Position numbers and translations under genes: made by a program
Notes under the pieces: generated by a model
Database searches by the model: none
What the model saw: only the letters and a program-made list of their open reading frames with translations
What the model was told of the DNA's origin: nothing
Shown: in pieces, positions 24,808-33,325 of the stretch
Position numbering within the stretch: the first letter of the stretch is position 1
Layout of the letters: the number at the start of each line of letters is the position of its first letter
Origin: Cobetia amphilecti
Lineage (GTDB): Bacteria > Pseudomonadota > Gammaproteobacteria > Pseudomonadales > Halomonadaceae
Direction: 5' to 3' (one strand)
Length of the DNA: 64,000 nt
Assembly: GCF_030010415.1 (NCBI RefSeq)
Contig: NZ_JASCSA010000006.1

Positions 24808-26226
24808 TCAGCTGGTCGCCAGGTCACTCTCGGCATTCGCCACCAGCGCGAACTCCTCCTCGGCGGTCTTCGCCACCAACCGATGACGGCTGAAGATGGC
24901 GTAGTAGGCGATGCCCACCACAAACAGCACCAGGGTGTAATTGAAGGCTCGCGGATCGAAGGCATAGACCCCGGTCAGCGCGATCAGCGAGAGCACCAGC
25001 GCGATGGCGGACGTCACGATGCCGCCCGGCGTGCGATAGGGGCGTGCCAGCGCCGGCTGACGCAGGCGCAGCAGGATATGGCTGGCCGCCATCAGCGCGT
25101 AGGAAACTGTCGCCCCCACCACCGCCATGCCCAGGATCAGATCGCCCTCGCCGGTCAGCGAGACCAGGAACCCGAAGATGCCCGGCACCACCAGCGCCCA
25201 GGTCGGCGCCTTGCGCTTGCTGGTCAGCGACAGCGTCTTGGGCAGATACCCGGCCCGCGACAGCGCGAAGACCAGACGGCTGTAGCCATAGATGATCGAG
25301 AAGAACGACGCCACCAGCCCCGCCAGGGCCAGCACATTGACCAGTGTCGCCAGCCCATCGCTGCCGGTCGCCTTGAGGGCATCCACCAGCGGCACGGCGC
25401 TGCTGCCGATTGCCTCGGCACCCGCGGCGCCGGCCAGCAGGAAGACGACCAGCACGGCGGTGAACATCAGAAACAGCATGGCGCCGATGATGCCGCGCGG
25501 GATATCACGGGCCGGGTTGCGTGATTCCTCCGCCGCCAGCGGCACCCCTTCCACGGCCAGAAACAGCCACATGCCGAAGGGCAGCGCCGCCCAGATGCCA
25601 TACCAGCCATTGGGCATGAAGTCGCTGGCCCCCCAGGCGTCGGTCGGTGCGATGTCGAACAGACGACTGCTGTCGAAGTCACCGATCAGTGCGACGGCGG
25701 TGGCGATGATCGCGAACACGGCCAGGCCGCTGATCACCATCATCACCTTGAGCGCCTCGCCGACCCCCGCCAGGTGAATGCCGATGAACACCAGATAGAA
25801 GATGGCGTAGATGATCGGGCCATTGATGCCCAGCAACGATTCCACCGCACTGCCGATGAAGATGACGATGGCCGCGGGGGCCAGCGCATATTCGATCAGC
25901 ACGGCAAGGCCGGTGAGGTAGCCGCCTGCCGGCCCCATCGCCTGGCGGGCGAAGCTGTAACCGCCGCCGGCAGCCGGAATGGCCGCTGACATTTCCGCCA
26001 GCGACAGCACGAGTGCCAGATACATGATGCCCATCAAGAGCGCGGCGATCGCGAAGCCGCCCCAGCCCGCCTCGCCGATGCCGAAATTCCAACCGGCGAA
26101 ATCGCCGGAAATCACGTAGGAGACCCCGAGGCCCGCCAGCAGGACCCAGCCTGCCGTCCCTTTCTTCAATTGGCGCCTGGCCAGATAGTCCTGCTCATTC
26201 GTGCCGTGTTTCGTGTCGCGAGTCAT
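24808..26226 (-). CDS. eat: Ethanolamine permease (APC family)
   Basis: 472 aa with about 12 membrane segments. The start (RRQLKKGTAGWVLLAGLGVSYVISGDFAGWNFG) and the internal PAAGGGYSFARQAMGPAGGYLTG are characteristic of the ethanolamine permease subgroup of amino-acid/polyamine transporters. It lies 73 bp after eutC on the same strand and should supply ethanolamine to the ammonia-lyase. No microcompartment genes accompany it, as is usual for the short eut clusters of proteobacteria. Confidence 0.88.
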   Translation of the reverse strand: MTRDTKHGTNEQDYLARRQLKKGTAGWVLLAGLGVSYVISGDFAGWNFGIGEAGWGGFAIAALLMGIMYLALVLSLAEMSAAIPAAGGGYSFARQAMGPAGGYLTGLAVLIEYALAPAAIVIFIGSAVESLLGINGPIIYAIFYLVFIGIHLAGVGEALKVMMVISGLAVFAIIATAVALIGDFDSSRLFDIAPTDAWGASDFMPNGWYGIWAALPFGMWLFLAVEGVPLAAEESRNPARDIPRGIIGAMLFLMFTAVLVVFLLAGAAGAEAIGSSAVPLVDALKATGSDGLATLVNVLALAGLVASFFSIIYGYSRLVFALSRAGYLPKTLSLTSKRKAPTWALVVPGIFGFLVSLTGEGDLILGMAVVGATVSYALMAASHILLRLRQPALARPYRTPGGIVTSAIALVLSLIALTGVYAFDPRAFNYTLVLFVVGIAYYAIFSRHRLVAKTAEEEFALVANAESDLATS

Positions 26227-26299
26227 GGTGCCGCCTTGTATGCCTCAGGCATTTGTCATTGTTGGATCGGGAGTTTCCCGCTGCTGCGCTGCCGTCCCA

Positions 26300-27160
26300 T
26301 CAGGACAGCAGGAAGTTCTGGATACCGGCGCCGCCTTCCAGCGCCGTCTCGCCGCTTCTGTCCTTGAGGCCCACACCGGTGAGGCCGAGCTTGCGTGCCT
26401 CACGCAGCAGGTAGTGCAGACGCTGGGCGGCCATGGCGAAGTCGAGCCCTGCCGGGCGCACGTTGGAGATGCAGTTGCGGCTGGCATCGCTCAGGCCGAC
26501 GCGCGGCTGCCAGGTCAGATAGAGCCCGAGGCTGTCCGGAGAGCTGAGGCCGGGGCGCTCGCCGACCATCACCAGCACTGCACGGGCCTTGAGCAATTCA
26601 CCGACTTCATCGCCGATGGCGACCCGCCCCTGCTCCACCACGCTGATCGGTGCCAATGACCAGGCATCCGGCCCATCCTCGGCAAGCGATTCCAGCAATG
26701 AGGCGATGAAGGGCGCGGCATTGTTCTGCACCGCCAGAGACGAGAGCCCATCGACGACTACGATGGCCAGATCAGCAGGCTGGGCGTCGAGGGCGGACAA
26801 CTGCTGACGCGAATCCTCATCGAGACGCCGGCCGTAATCGGGGCGTTGCAGGTAGGTGGTGCGATCCATGGCGCGACTGTGCAGTCGCTGGATCTGCGGA
26901 GCATTCTCGAGCGCTGTGAGCTGATTGAGGTCCTCGATCAGTCGAGGAATTTCCAGCGGCAGGTGGACGGCGTCCTGGGCGCGGGCGTGCGCCAGCTGGA
27001 ATTCCAGCGAACGATTGGTTGGCAGGCTGATGCCGGCACGGCCAAGGCCGATGCGCGCATCCGTGAACTGGCCAAGCCGCTGCCAGGGATTGGGCGTGAC
27101 GATGGCATCGGGTTCCAGGCTGCGCGAGACCGCATCAGCAGAGGGCTGGTCAGGGTTCAT
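26300..27160 (-). CDS. eutC: Ethanolamine ammonia-lyase small subunit
   Basis: 286 aa. Recognisable EutC segments: NPWQRLGQFTDARIGLGRAGISLPTNRSLEFQLAHARAQDAVHLPL, RPDYGRRLDEDSR, VVDGLSSLAVQNN, and the C-terminal VRPAGLDFAMAAQRLHYLLREARKLGLTGVGLKDRS. With EutB it forms the adenosylcobalamin-dependent enzyme that converts ethanolamine to acetaldehyde and ammonia. It overlaps eutB by four bases. Confidence 0.95.
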   Translation of the reverse strand: MNPDQPSADAVSRSLEPDAIVTPNPWQRLGQFTDARIGLGRAGISLPTNRSLEFQLAHARAQDAVHLPLEIPRLIEDLNQLTALENAPQIQRLHSRAMDRTTYLQRPDYGRRLDEDSRQQLSALDAQPADLAIVVVDGLSSLAVQNNAAPFIASLLESLAEDGPDAWSLAPISVVEQGRVAIGDEVGELLKARAVLVMVGERPGLSSPDSLGLYLTWQPRVGLSDASRNCISNVRPAGLDFAMAAQRLHYLLREARKLGLTGVGLKDRSGETALEGGAGIQNFLLS

Positions 27161-28563
27161 GCGTCACCTCCTGTCACCTGACGCAGTGAATTGGCGAAAC
27201 GGTCGGGCATTTCGCTTGGCAGTGCCTGGGTGGCGACATCGGTGAAGATCTGCATCTCCTCGAGCCAGGCGGCGAATTCCGGCGCCGGGCCCAGGTCCAG
27301 CACCCGCCGTGCATAGAGAGCATCGTGGAAGGAGGTGGTCTGATAATTGAGCATGATGTCATCCGAGCCGGGGATGCCCATGATGAAGTTGCAGCCCGCC
27401 ACCCCGAGCAGCGTCAGCAGAGTATCCATGTCGTTCTGATCGGCATCGGCATGATTGGTGTAGCAGATGTCACAGCCCATCGGCAGGCCCAAAAGCTTGC
27501 CGCAGAAGTGGTCCTCGAGGCCGGCGCGGATGATCTCCTTGCCATTGAACAGATACTCGGGGCCGATGAAGCCGACCACGGTATTGACCAGCAGCGGCGA
27601 GTACTTGCGCGCCACCGCATAGGCGCGCGCCTCGCAGGTCTGCTGGTCCAGGCCGTGATGGGCATCGGCGGACAGCGCACTGCCCTGGCCGGTCTCGAAA
27701 TACATCACGTTGTCGCCCACCGTGCCGCGCTTGAGCGACAGCGCAGCCTGCTGCGCCTCCGCCAGCACGGAAAGCTCGACACCGAAGCTCTCGTTGGTGG
27801 CCTGGGTGCCGCCGATGGACTGGAAGACAAGATCCACCGGGGCACCCTGCTCGATGCACTCGAGGGTATTGGTGACGTGGGTCAGCACGCAGGACTGGGT
27901 GGGGATCGCGTACTTCTGGATCACCTCATCCATCAGACGCATCAGCTTGATGCTCTGAGCCACGTTGTCGGTGGCCGGGTTGATGCCGATCACGGCGTCG
28001 CCGTTGCCGTAGAGCAGGCCATCGAGAATGCTGGCCGCGATGCCGGTGACGTCATCGGTGGGATGATTGGGCTGCAGGCGGGTCGAGAGATGGCCGCTCT
28101 TGCCGATGGTATTGCGAAAGGCGGTAACCACCTCGCACTTCTTCGCGACCAGAATCAGGTCCTGATTGCGCATCAGCTTGCTGACCGCGGCGGCCATTTC
28201 GGGGGTAATGCCGGCGCGCACCTGCGCCAGCAACGCGGGGGTCGCGAGGTCACTCAGCAGCCAGTTGCGGAAGTCGCCGACGGTAAGATGCGCGATCGGC
28301 AGGAACGCGACCGGATCATGCTCATCGATGATCAAGCGGGTGATGTCGTCCTGTTCGTAGGGAATCAGCACGTCTTCGAGGAAGGTCTTGAGGGGCAACT
28401 CCGCCAGACACAGCTGAGCGACGACTCGCTCCTCGGCGGTTTCCGCGATCACGCCAGCAAGACGATCTCCGGAGCGGGCGGGCGTCGCCTTGGCCATCAG
28501 CTCGGCCAGATTGGCAAAACGATGGACCTGACTGCCCAGGGTGTAACGGTACTCGCGGCTCAT
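27157..28563 (-). CDS. eutB: Ethanolamine ammonia-lyase large subunit
   Basis: 468 aa, the normal family length. Typical segments: FANLAELMAKATPARSGDRLAG, QLCLAELPLKTFL, RNTIGKSGHLSTRLQPNHPTDD, GDAVIGINPATD, SIGGTQATNESFGVEL, MYFETGQGSALSADAHHGLDQ and GLPMGCDICYTNHADADQNDMD. It forms the catalytic TIM barrel that binds ethanolamine and B12. SD aaggaa before the ATG. An RpiR regulator gene lies 178 bp upstream on the same strand and may influence it. Acetaldehyde dehydrogenase and B12-reactivation genes are not in the window. Confidence 0.96.
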   Translation of the reverse strand: MSREYRYTLGSQVHRFANLAELMAKATPARSGDRLAGVIAETAEERVVAQLCLAELPLKTFLEDVLIPYEQDDITRLIIDEHDPVAFLPIAHLTVGDFRNWLLSDLATPALLAQVRAGITPEMAAAVSKLMRNQDLILVAKKCEVVTAFRNTIGKSGHLSTRLQPNHPTDDVTGIAASILDGLLYGNGDAVIGINPATDNVAQSIKLMRLMDEVIQKYAIPTQSCVLTHVTNTLECIEQGAPVDLVFQSIGGTQATNESFGVELSVLAEAQQAALSLKRGTVGDNVMYFETGQGSALSADAHHGLDQQTCEARAYAVARKYSPLLVNTVVGFIGPEYLFNGKEIIRAGLEDHFCGKLLGLPMGCDICYTNHADADQNDMDTLLTLLGVAGCNFIMGIPGSDDIMLNYQTTSFHDALYARRVLDLGPAPEFAAWLEEMQIFTDVATQALPSEMPDRFANSLRQVTGGDA

Positions 28564-28741
28564 GGGAAATTCCTTACCCTGACGGATGTCATTTCATATC
28601 AGTCGTTTTGCAGGAATCACGCCAATCTCCCTCCATGCCTCTTTGGTCCTGCATGCGCCTTGAAGCCGCATTGCGCAGGCCTGCGCCTGCACCACTGCGG
28701 TGCATGACCGCGTTCCCCCTCGGTGCAGTGAGTCGCGGGCA

Positions 28742-29674
28742 TCAGCCGCGTGCGCCCCCCAGCTCCGTGATGATCGCCTCGCGCTGTTTGAGCGAGGCCA
28801 CCCCGGCATCGCCCAGCTTGCTGGCCACCTCGCTGAGCAGTCCTTCGGCGAGAAACATGAAGGCGCTCATGCTGTTGCTGTAGAAGAGGCTGTGATTGGG
28901 CACATGGAAGCTGTAGCGCGCCAGCGGCTCCAGCGGAGAGCTGGCCGAATCGGTCAGCGCGATCACCTCGACCCCACGCTTGACCGCCACCTCGGCGCAG
29001 GCCACCACGCTTGGGGTATAGGGGAAGCAACTGGCCACCACCAGCACGTCACCGGCCGACAGCTGGGCCAGTGCATCGGCCACACCCTGACGACTGGCAT
29101 CCAGCGGCGCCACGTCCGGGCGCAGCATGCCCAGCCCATAGGCCATGAACAGTGCCAGGGAATTGAACTGACGCATGCCGTGCAGGCGCACGCGCGGCGC
29201 CTCGGCCAGCAAGGTGGTCGCGGCCTCGAAGGCCGCGGCGTCCACCCTCTCCAGCATGCTGAGGATGTTGGCGCTCTCCTGACGCCCCAGCCGCGCAAGC
29301 TGGGCCATGGCGCTGCTATCGGCGTCTCGCGCCAGCAGCTGCGAGGCCTGCTGGCTGTAGAAATGCTCGCCATCCGTCACCGCCTGGCGAAAGACATCCT
29401 GAAACCTGCTGAAGCCCTCGTAGCCCAGCCGCTGGGCCAGACGCGAGAAGGTCGAGGCATTCACGCCGGTCAACTCCGCCAGCTGGCTGATGGAAGACAC
29501 CGCCGTGCGTTGCGGGGACTCGATCAGCACCGCCAGCACGCGCCGGGAACTCGCGCCGAGACGAATCTCCACCTCACGACGATCGATCGCCGCCAGCAAC
29601 TGCTTCAACCCCTCCAGGGTCTCCGGCGGCGAGTCAGGGGATGCGGGCCCGGGGGCTCGGGAGGATGGGGGCAT
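28742..29674 (-). CDS. RpiR/MurR-family transcriptional regulator
   Basis: 310 aa from the ATG at 29674, which has an excellent SD (aaggaggt); upstream in-frame residues to 29806 look non-coding. N-terminal HTH (SISQLAELTGVNASTFSRLAQRLGYEGFSRFQDVFRQAV) and a C-terminal SIS sugar-phosphate-isomerase fold (ARVRLHGMRQFNSLALFM, LSAGDVLVVASCFPYTPSVVACAEVA). It is divergent from an aminotransferase operon and upstream of eutBC. The shared 170-bp region has inverted repeats beginning TGCAAT, the probable operators. The ligand may be a phosphorylated or amino compound. Confidence 0.85.
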   Translation of the reverse strand: MPPSSRAPGPASPDSPPETLEGLKQLLAAIDRREVEIRLGASSRRVLAVLIESPQRTAVSSISQLAELTGVNASTFSRLAQRLGYEGFSRFQDVFRQAVTDGEHFYSQQASQLLARDADSSAMAQLARLGRQESANILSMLERVDAAAFEAATTLLAEAPRVRLHGMRQFNSLALFMAYGLGMLRPDVAPLDASRQGVADALAQLSAGDVLVVASCFPYTPSVVACAEVAVKRGVEVIALTDSASSPLEPLARYSFHVPNHSLFYSNSMSAFMFLAEGLLSEVASKLGDAGVASLKQREAIITELGGARG

Positions 29675-29760
29675 GGGATACCTCCTTGGCAAGGGACAGG
29701 ACAGATGGCGGCAACGGTAGCATCTCTGGCCGGTCGAGTCCGAAGGCACAAGCGACCACA

Positions 29761-29806
29761 TGCAATTATTTATTGCACAAACTAAAAATGCACTCCATAT
29801 TTGCAT
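29761..29806. promoter_or_regulatory. Candidate RpiR operators
   Basis: TGCAAT-N5-ATTGCA (29761-29777) is a perfect dyad; a second looser dyad, ATGCA-N9-TGCAT, lies at 29788-29806. Both are AT-rich and centred between the divergent regulator and aminotransferase genes. Confidence 0.5.
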
Positions 29807-29816
29807 TCAGTGTTCG

Positions 29817-29826
29817 CCCCCCCCCC
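29817..29826. repeat. C10 homopolymer in the aminotransferase leader
   Basis: Ten consecutive C residues, ending 18 bp before the aminotransferase ATG and just after the candidate operators. Runs of this length can slip during replication. Confidence 0.6.
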
Positions 29827-29844
29827 TGCCGCCACGGAGCCCGC

Positions 29845-31173
29845 ATGAGCCACGTACTGCATCGCAACCTCAATCAGGAGTATCCCACCGCCGTGAAGGG
29901 CGATGGCCCCTACATCGTCGATCGTGAGGGCCGCCGTTATCTGGATGCCAGCGGTGGCGCGGCCGTGTCATGCCTGGGGCACAGCGACGAGGCGGTGGCG
30001 CAGGCCATCAAGGATCAGGTCAGCCAACTGGCCTACGCGCACACCTCGTTTTTCACCAGCGACCCGATGGAGCAGCTGGCCGACTTTCTCATCGAACGCG
30101 CTCCCGCAGGGCTCGACTCCGTCTACTTCGTCTCCGGTGGCTCGGAAGCGGTCGAGGCGGCACTCAAGCTGGCCCGTCAGTATTTCGTCGAGATCGGCCA
30201 GCCCCAGCGCAAGCATCTGATCGCGCGGCGCCAGAGCTATCACGGCAATACGCTGGGCGCGCTGGCCACCGGCGGCAATGCCTGGCGGCGTCAGCAATTC
30301 GAGCCGCTGCTGATCAACGTCAGTCACGTCAGCCCCTGCTACGCCTATCGGGACCAGCAGCCCGACGAGACGCCCGAGGCGATGGGCATTCGTCTCGCCG
30401 CGGAGCTTGAGGAGGAAATCCTGCGCCTGGGCGCCGACAACGTGATGGCCTTCGTGGCCGAGCCGGTAGTCGGTGCCACCCTGGGCGCCGTCACCGCGGT
30501 ACCGGGCTACTTCAGACGCATCCGCGAGGTCTGTGATCGCTACGGCGTGCTGCTGATTCTCGACGAGGTGATGTGCGGCATGGGGCGCACCGGCAGTCTG
30601 TTCGCCGCCGAGCAGGAAGGCGTCACGGCGGACCTGATCACCATCGCCAAGGGTCTGGGCGCCGGCTACCAGCCGATCGGCGCGACTCTGGTCAGCCAGC
30701 GCATTCGTGATGCCATCGCCAATGGCTCCGGCTTCTTGCAGCACGGCCACACCTATATCGGCCACGCCACCGCCTGTGCCGCAGCGCTGGCAGTCCAGCA
30801 GTCCATCGAATCCCGCGACCTGCTCACTCGTGTCAATGTCCTCGGCGAGGGGCTCAAGGCACGCCTGAACGAGCGCTTCGCGCATCACCCCCATGTCGGC
30901 GACATCCGCGGTCGCGGCCTCTTCCAGGGGCTGGAGCTAGTGGCGGATCGCGATTCCAAAAAGCCCTTCGACGCCTCCCTCAAGCTGCATGCGCGACTCA
31001 AGAAGGCCGCCATGGCCGAAGGCCTGATGTGCTATCCGATGGGCGGCACCCTCGATGGCCGCCAGGGCGATCACATCCTGCTGGCACCGCCGTTCATTCT
31101 GCAGGAGTCGCATCTGGACGAGATCACCGCCAAGCTGGGGCGTGCCATCGACACCACGCTGGCAAGCCTGTGA
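29845..31173 (+). CDS. Class III (omega) aminotransferase
   Basis: 442 aa from the ATG at 29845 (SD ggag). PLP lysine K269 (ITIAKGLGAGYQPIGA), D240-E241 (LILDEVMCGMGRTG), and the SGGSEAVEAALKLARQY phosphate-binding segment at 97-113. The subgroup, often called 'aspartate aminotransferase family', contains enzymes acting on omega-amino acids, polyamines and taurine, so the substrate is open. First gene of an operon with a CMD-family protein and an FAD amine oxidase, divergent from an RpiR regulator. Confidence 0.87.
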   Translation: MSHVLHRNLNQEYPTAVKGDGPYIVDREGRRYLDASGGAAVSCLGHSDEAVAQAIKDQVSQLAYAHTSFFTSDPMEQLADFLIERAPAGLDSVYFVSGGSEAVEAALKLARQYFVEIGQPQRKHLIARRQSYHGNTLGALATGGNAWRRQQFEPLLINVSHVSPCYAYRDQQPDETPEAMGIRLAAELEEEILRLGADNVMAFVAEPVVGATLGAVTAVPGYFRRIREVCDRYGVLLILDEVMCGMGRTGSLFAAEQEGVTADLITIAKGLGAGYQPIGATLVSQRIRDAIANGSGFLQHGHTYIGHATACAAALAVQQSIESRDLLTRVNVLGEGLKARLNERFAHHPHVGDIRGRGLFQGLELVADRDSKKPFDASLKLHARLKKAAMAEGLMCYPMGGTLDGRQGDHILLAPPFILQESHLDEITAKLGRAIDTTLASL

Positions 31174-31238
31174 CGGCTCAGTTGCAGGCACATTGCCTAC
31201 CCCACGGTCTTTGAATGGATTTGAATGGAGTGACTTTC

Positions 31239-31811
31239 ATGGCGATCACATCGCGCCTGACCGAACTGGATGACGCCAGCATGAGCGCGGCTCAGCGCGA
31301 GGTACTGGCCGAGATTCTCAGCGGCCCGCGCGGCAATCTGGACGGCCCCTTCCTGGCCTGGATCCACAGCCCCGAGCTTGCCAATCATGCCCAGCGCCTC
31401 GGTGCCTTCTGCCGCTACGCCACCGGCCTTGAGCTGCGTCTCAGAGAGCTGGCGATTCTCACCACGGCGGTGTGGTGGAAATCACAGGCTGAATGGCAGA
31501 TTCACGCGCCGATTGCCGAGCAGGCCGGTCTCGCGCCCGAGGTCATCGCGGCGCTGCGCGAGGAGCGTGAACCCGCGTTTGAACAAGACGATGAGCGGCT
31601 GATCTATCGCGTCACCCGCGCGCTCTACGCCGAACGGCGCGTCGATGATGCCCTGTACGCCGAGGCCGTCGCAATGTTCGGCGAAACCGTGGTGGTGGAG
31701 CTGGTCGGGGTGCTGGGCTATTACGCCCTGGTGGCGATGACGCTGAATGTCTTCGCCGTCCGGCGTGGTGATGACATCCCGCTACCCTTCGAGGAGCCGA
31801 GCCGATCTTGA
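31239..31811 (+). CDS. Carboxymuconolactone-decarboxylase (CMD/AhpD)-family protein
   Basis: 190 aa from the ATG at 31239, eight bases after a ggag SD; an in-frame ATG at 31215 is weaker. The helical CMD domain is seen in LRELAILTTAVWWKSQAEWQIHAPIAEQAGL. The CxxC redox pair of AhpD proteins is absent, with the equivalent region reading YATGLELRLRELA, which suits the CMD group rather than a peroxidase partner. Related proteins occur in catabolic operons without a known reaction. It sits between an aminotransferase and an FAD oxidase. Confidence 0.72.
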   Translation: MAITSRLTELDDASMSAAQREVLAEILSGPRGNLDGPFLAWIHSPELANHAQRLGAFCRYATGLELRLRELAILTTAVWWKSQAEWQIHAPIAEQAGLAPEVIAALREEREPAFEQDDERLIYRVTRALYAERRVDDALYAEAVAMFGETVVVELVGVLGYYALVAMTLNVFAVRRGDDIPLPFEEPSRS

Positions 31812-32054
31812 AACGCGTGTCTTGAAGGGCCTGGATTGCGCCACTCTCGGAACGCTTGAGAACGACACGCCCGGTGACAGCGCGCTTGCCGAGCTGTCGC
31901 GCGCGAGGCATGCTCGAAAGGCCCCCTGCTGCGCCCCGGCCACCCCCGGGGCGTGCGTCATTGCGGCGCGAATACCTCGATGACGACGCTTCGATATCGA
32001 CGCCAGGATGACAACACCTCGATAACAACAAGATGACCACAAGGTGAGCGATCA

Positions 32055-33311
32055 ATGAGTGATAGCGAACACACGGAAGTGGCGGTGATAGGTGCGGGCG
32101 CCGTGGGTGTCGCCTGCGCCCTGTGGCTGCGGCGCAGCGGCCACGAGGTGACGATGATCGAACGCGAAGGCATCGCCAGCGGCACCTCCTTCGGCAATGC
32201 CAGCACCCTGGCGGATTACGGCTGCCTGCCCATCGCCCGTCCGGAAATCTGGCGCAGCATGCCGTCGCTGCTGCTGTCACCTGACTCGCCTTTCGTCATC
32301 GACTGGAAATGCCTGCCCAGGCTCTCGCCCTGGTTGATGCGCTTCATGGGCCAGTGCAACGCCACTCGCTTTCGCGCCAACAGCGAGATGCTGGCCCAGC
32401 TGCTCAGCCATACCTACACGGACTACCAGCCACTGCTGGACGATGCCCCAGCCGCCGCCGCGATGATTCAGCGCAAGGGCTGCCTGTATGCCTACGGCAA
32501 GGCCGAGAACCTGCAGGCCGCACAGGGCGATATCCGACTGCGCGACCAGCTCGGCATCCACCAGCAGGTACTGACGGCGGACGAGCTGATCGCGCTGGAA
32601 CCCGCCATGGAAGGCCACACCGCGGGTGGCGTGCTGTTCCCCTCCTCCTGTCACCTCGATGACCCGCAGGTGTTCATCGACACCCTGGCCACCCCGCTGC
32701 GCGAAGAGGGCCGGATCGTCAGCGCCGAGGTCACCCGCCTGAGCCGTCGGGCCTCCGGCATGCTGCTGAAGTACGCCGATGGCCGGCGACTCATGGCAGA
32801 CAGAGTGGTGCTGGCAGCCGGGGCCTGGTCGGCACATCTGGCGCGCCAGATCGGCGACAGGATTCCGCTGGATACCGAGCGTGGCTATCACATCGAATTC
32901 GATCTCGAGCACTCGCCGCTCAACCGCCCGACCTGCCCGGTGGAAAGCGCCTTCTACATGACGCCACTGCACAGTGCCGAGGGCGCGCGCCTGCGCGTGG
33001 CCGGCACCGTGGAGCTGAGCTCGCTTGCGGGGCCGGCCAACCCGGCCCGTTTCGACTATCTGGAAAGCCGGGTGCGCAAGGTGCTGGGCATTGACGCCCC
33101 GGTGGCCCGGCGCTGGCTGGGCTTTCGCCCCACCCTGCCCGATTCCGTGCCGGTGATCGGCCCGTCACCCAATGAGCCACGCGTGATCCATGCCTTTGGC
33201 CATCAGCATATCGGGGTGACACTGGCAGGCGTGACTGGGCGCCTGGTCAGCGAATGTTTAGCCAAAGGCTCACCAGAGTGGATCACGCCCTGCTCTGCGG
33301 CCCGATTTTGA
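32055..33311 (+). CDS. FAD-dependent D-amino-acid dehydrogenase/oxidase-like (DadA-like) protein
   Basis: 418 aa. N-terminal dinucleotide motif VIGAGAVGVACALWL (GAGAVG 13-18) and the acidic end of the second strand (VTMIERE). The DAO-type domain continues with GTSFGNASTLADYGCLP, VVLAAGAWSAHLARQI and the C-terminal RRWLGFRPTLPDSVPVIGPSPNEPRVIHAFGHQHIGVTLAG, which closes the FAD site. DadA-like enzymes oxidise D-amino acids or other amines. Third gene of the aminotransferase operon, 243 bp after the CMD gene; a spacer with imperfect GATGAC-type repeats lies between. Confidence 0.83.
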   Translation: MSDSEHTEVAVIGAGAVGVACALWLRRSGHEVTMIEREGIASGTSFGNASTLADYGCLPIARPEIWRSMPSLLLSPDSPFVIDWKCLPRLSPWLMRFMGQCNATRFRANSEMLAQLLSHTYTDYQPLLDDAPAAAAMIQRKGCLYAYGKAENLQAAQGDIRLRDQLGIHQQVLTADELIALEPAMEGHTAGGVLFPSSCHLDDPQVFIDTLATPLREEGRIVSAEVTRLSRRASGMLLKYADGRRLMADRVVLAAGAWSAHLARQIGDRIPLDTERGYHIEFDLEHSPLNRPTCPVESAFYMTPLHSAEGARLRVAGTVELSSLAGPANPARFDYLESRVRKVLGIDAPVARRWLGFRPTLPDSVPVIGPSPNEPRVIHAFGHQHIGVTLAGVTGRLVSECLAKGSPEWITPCSAARF

Positions 33312-33325
33312 CACTCTGGGAGGAT

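Noticed and set aside
28673..28686. GCGCAGGCCTGCGC palindrome as a terminator after the RpiR gene
   Set aside because: Perfect palindrome but no loop or T-run; in the minus-strand spacer before eutB it may be an operator, but evidence is too thin to call.
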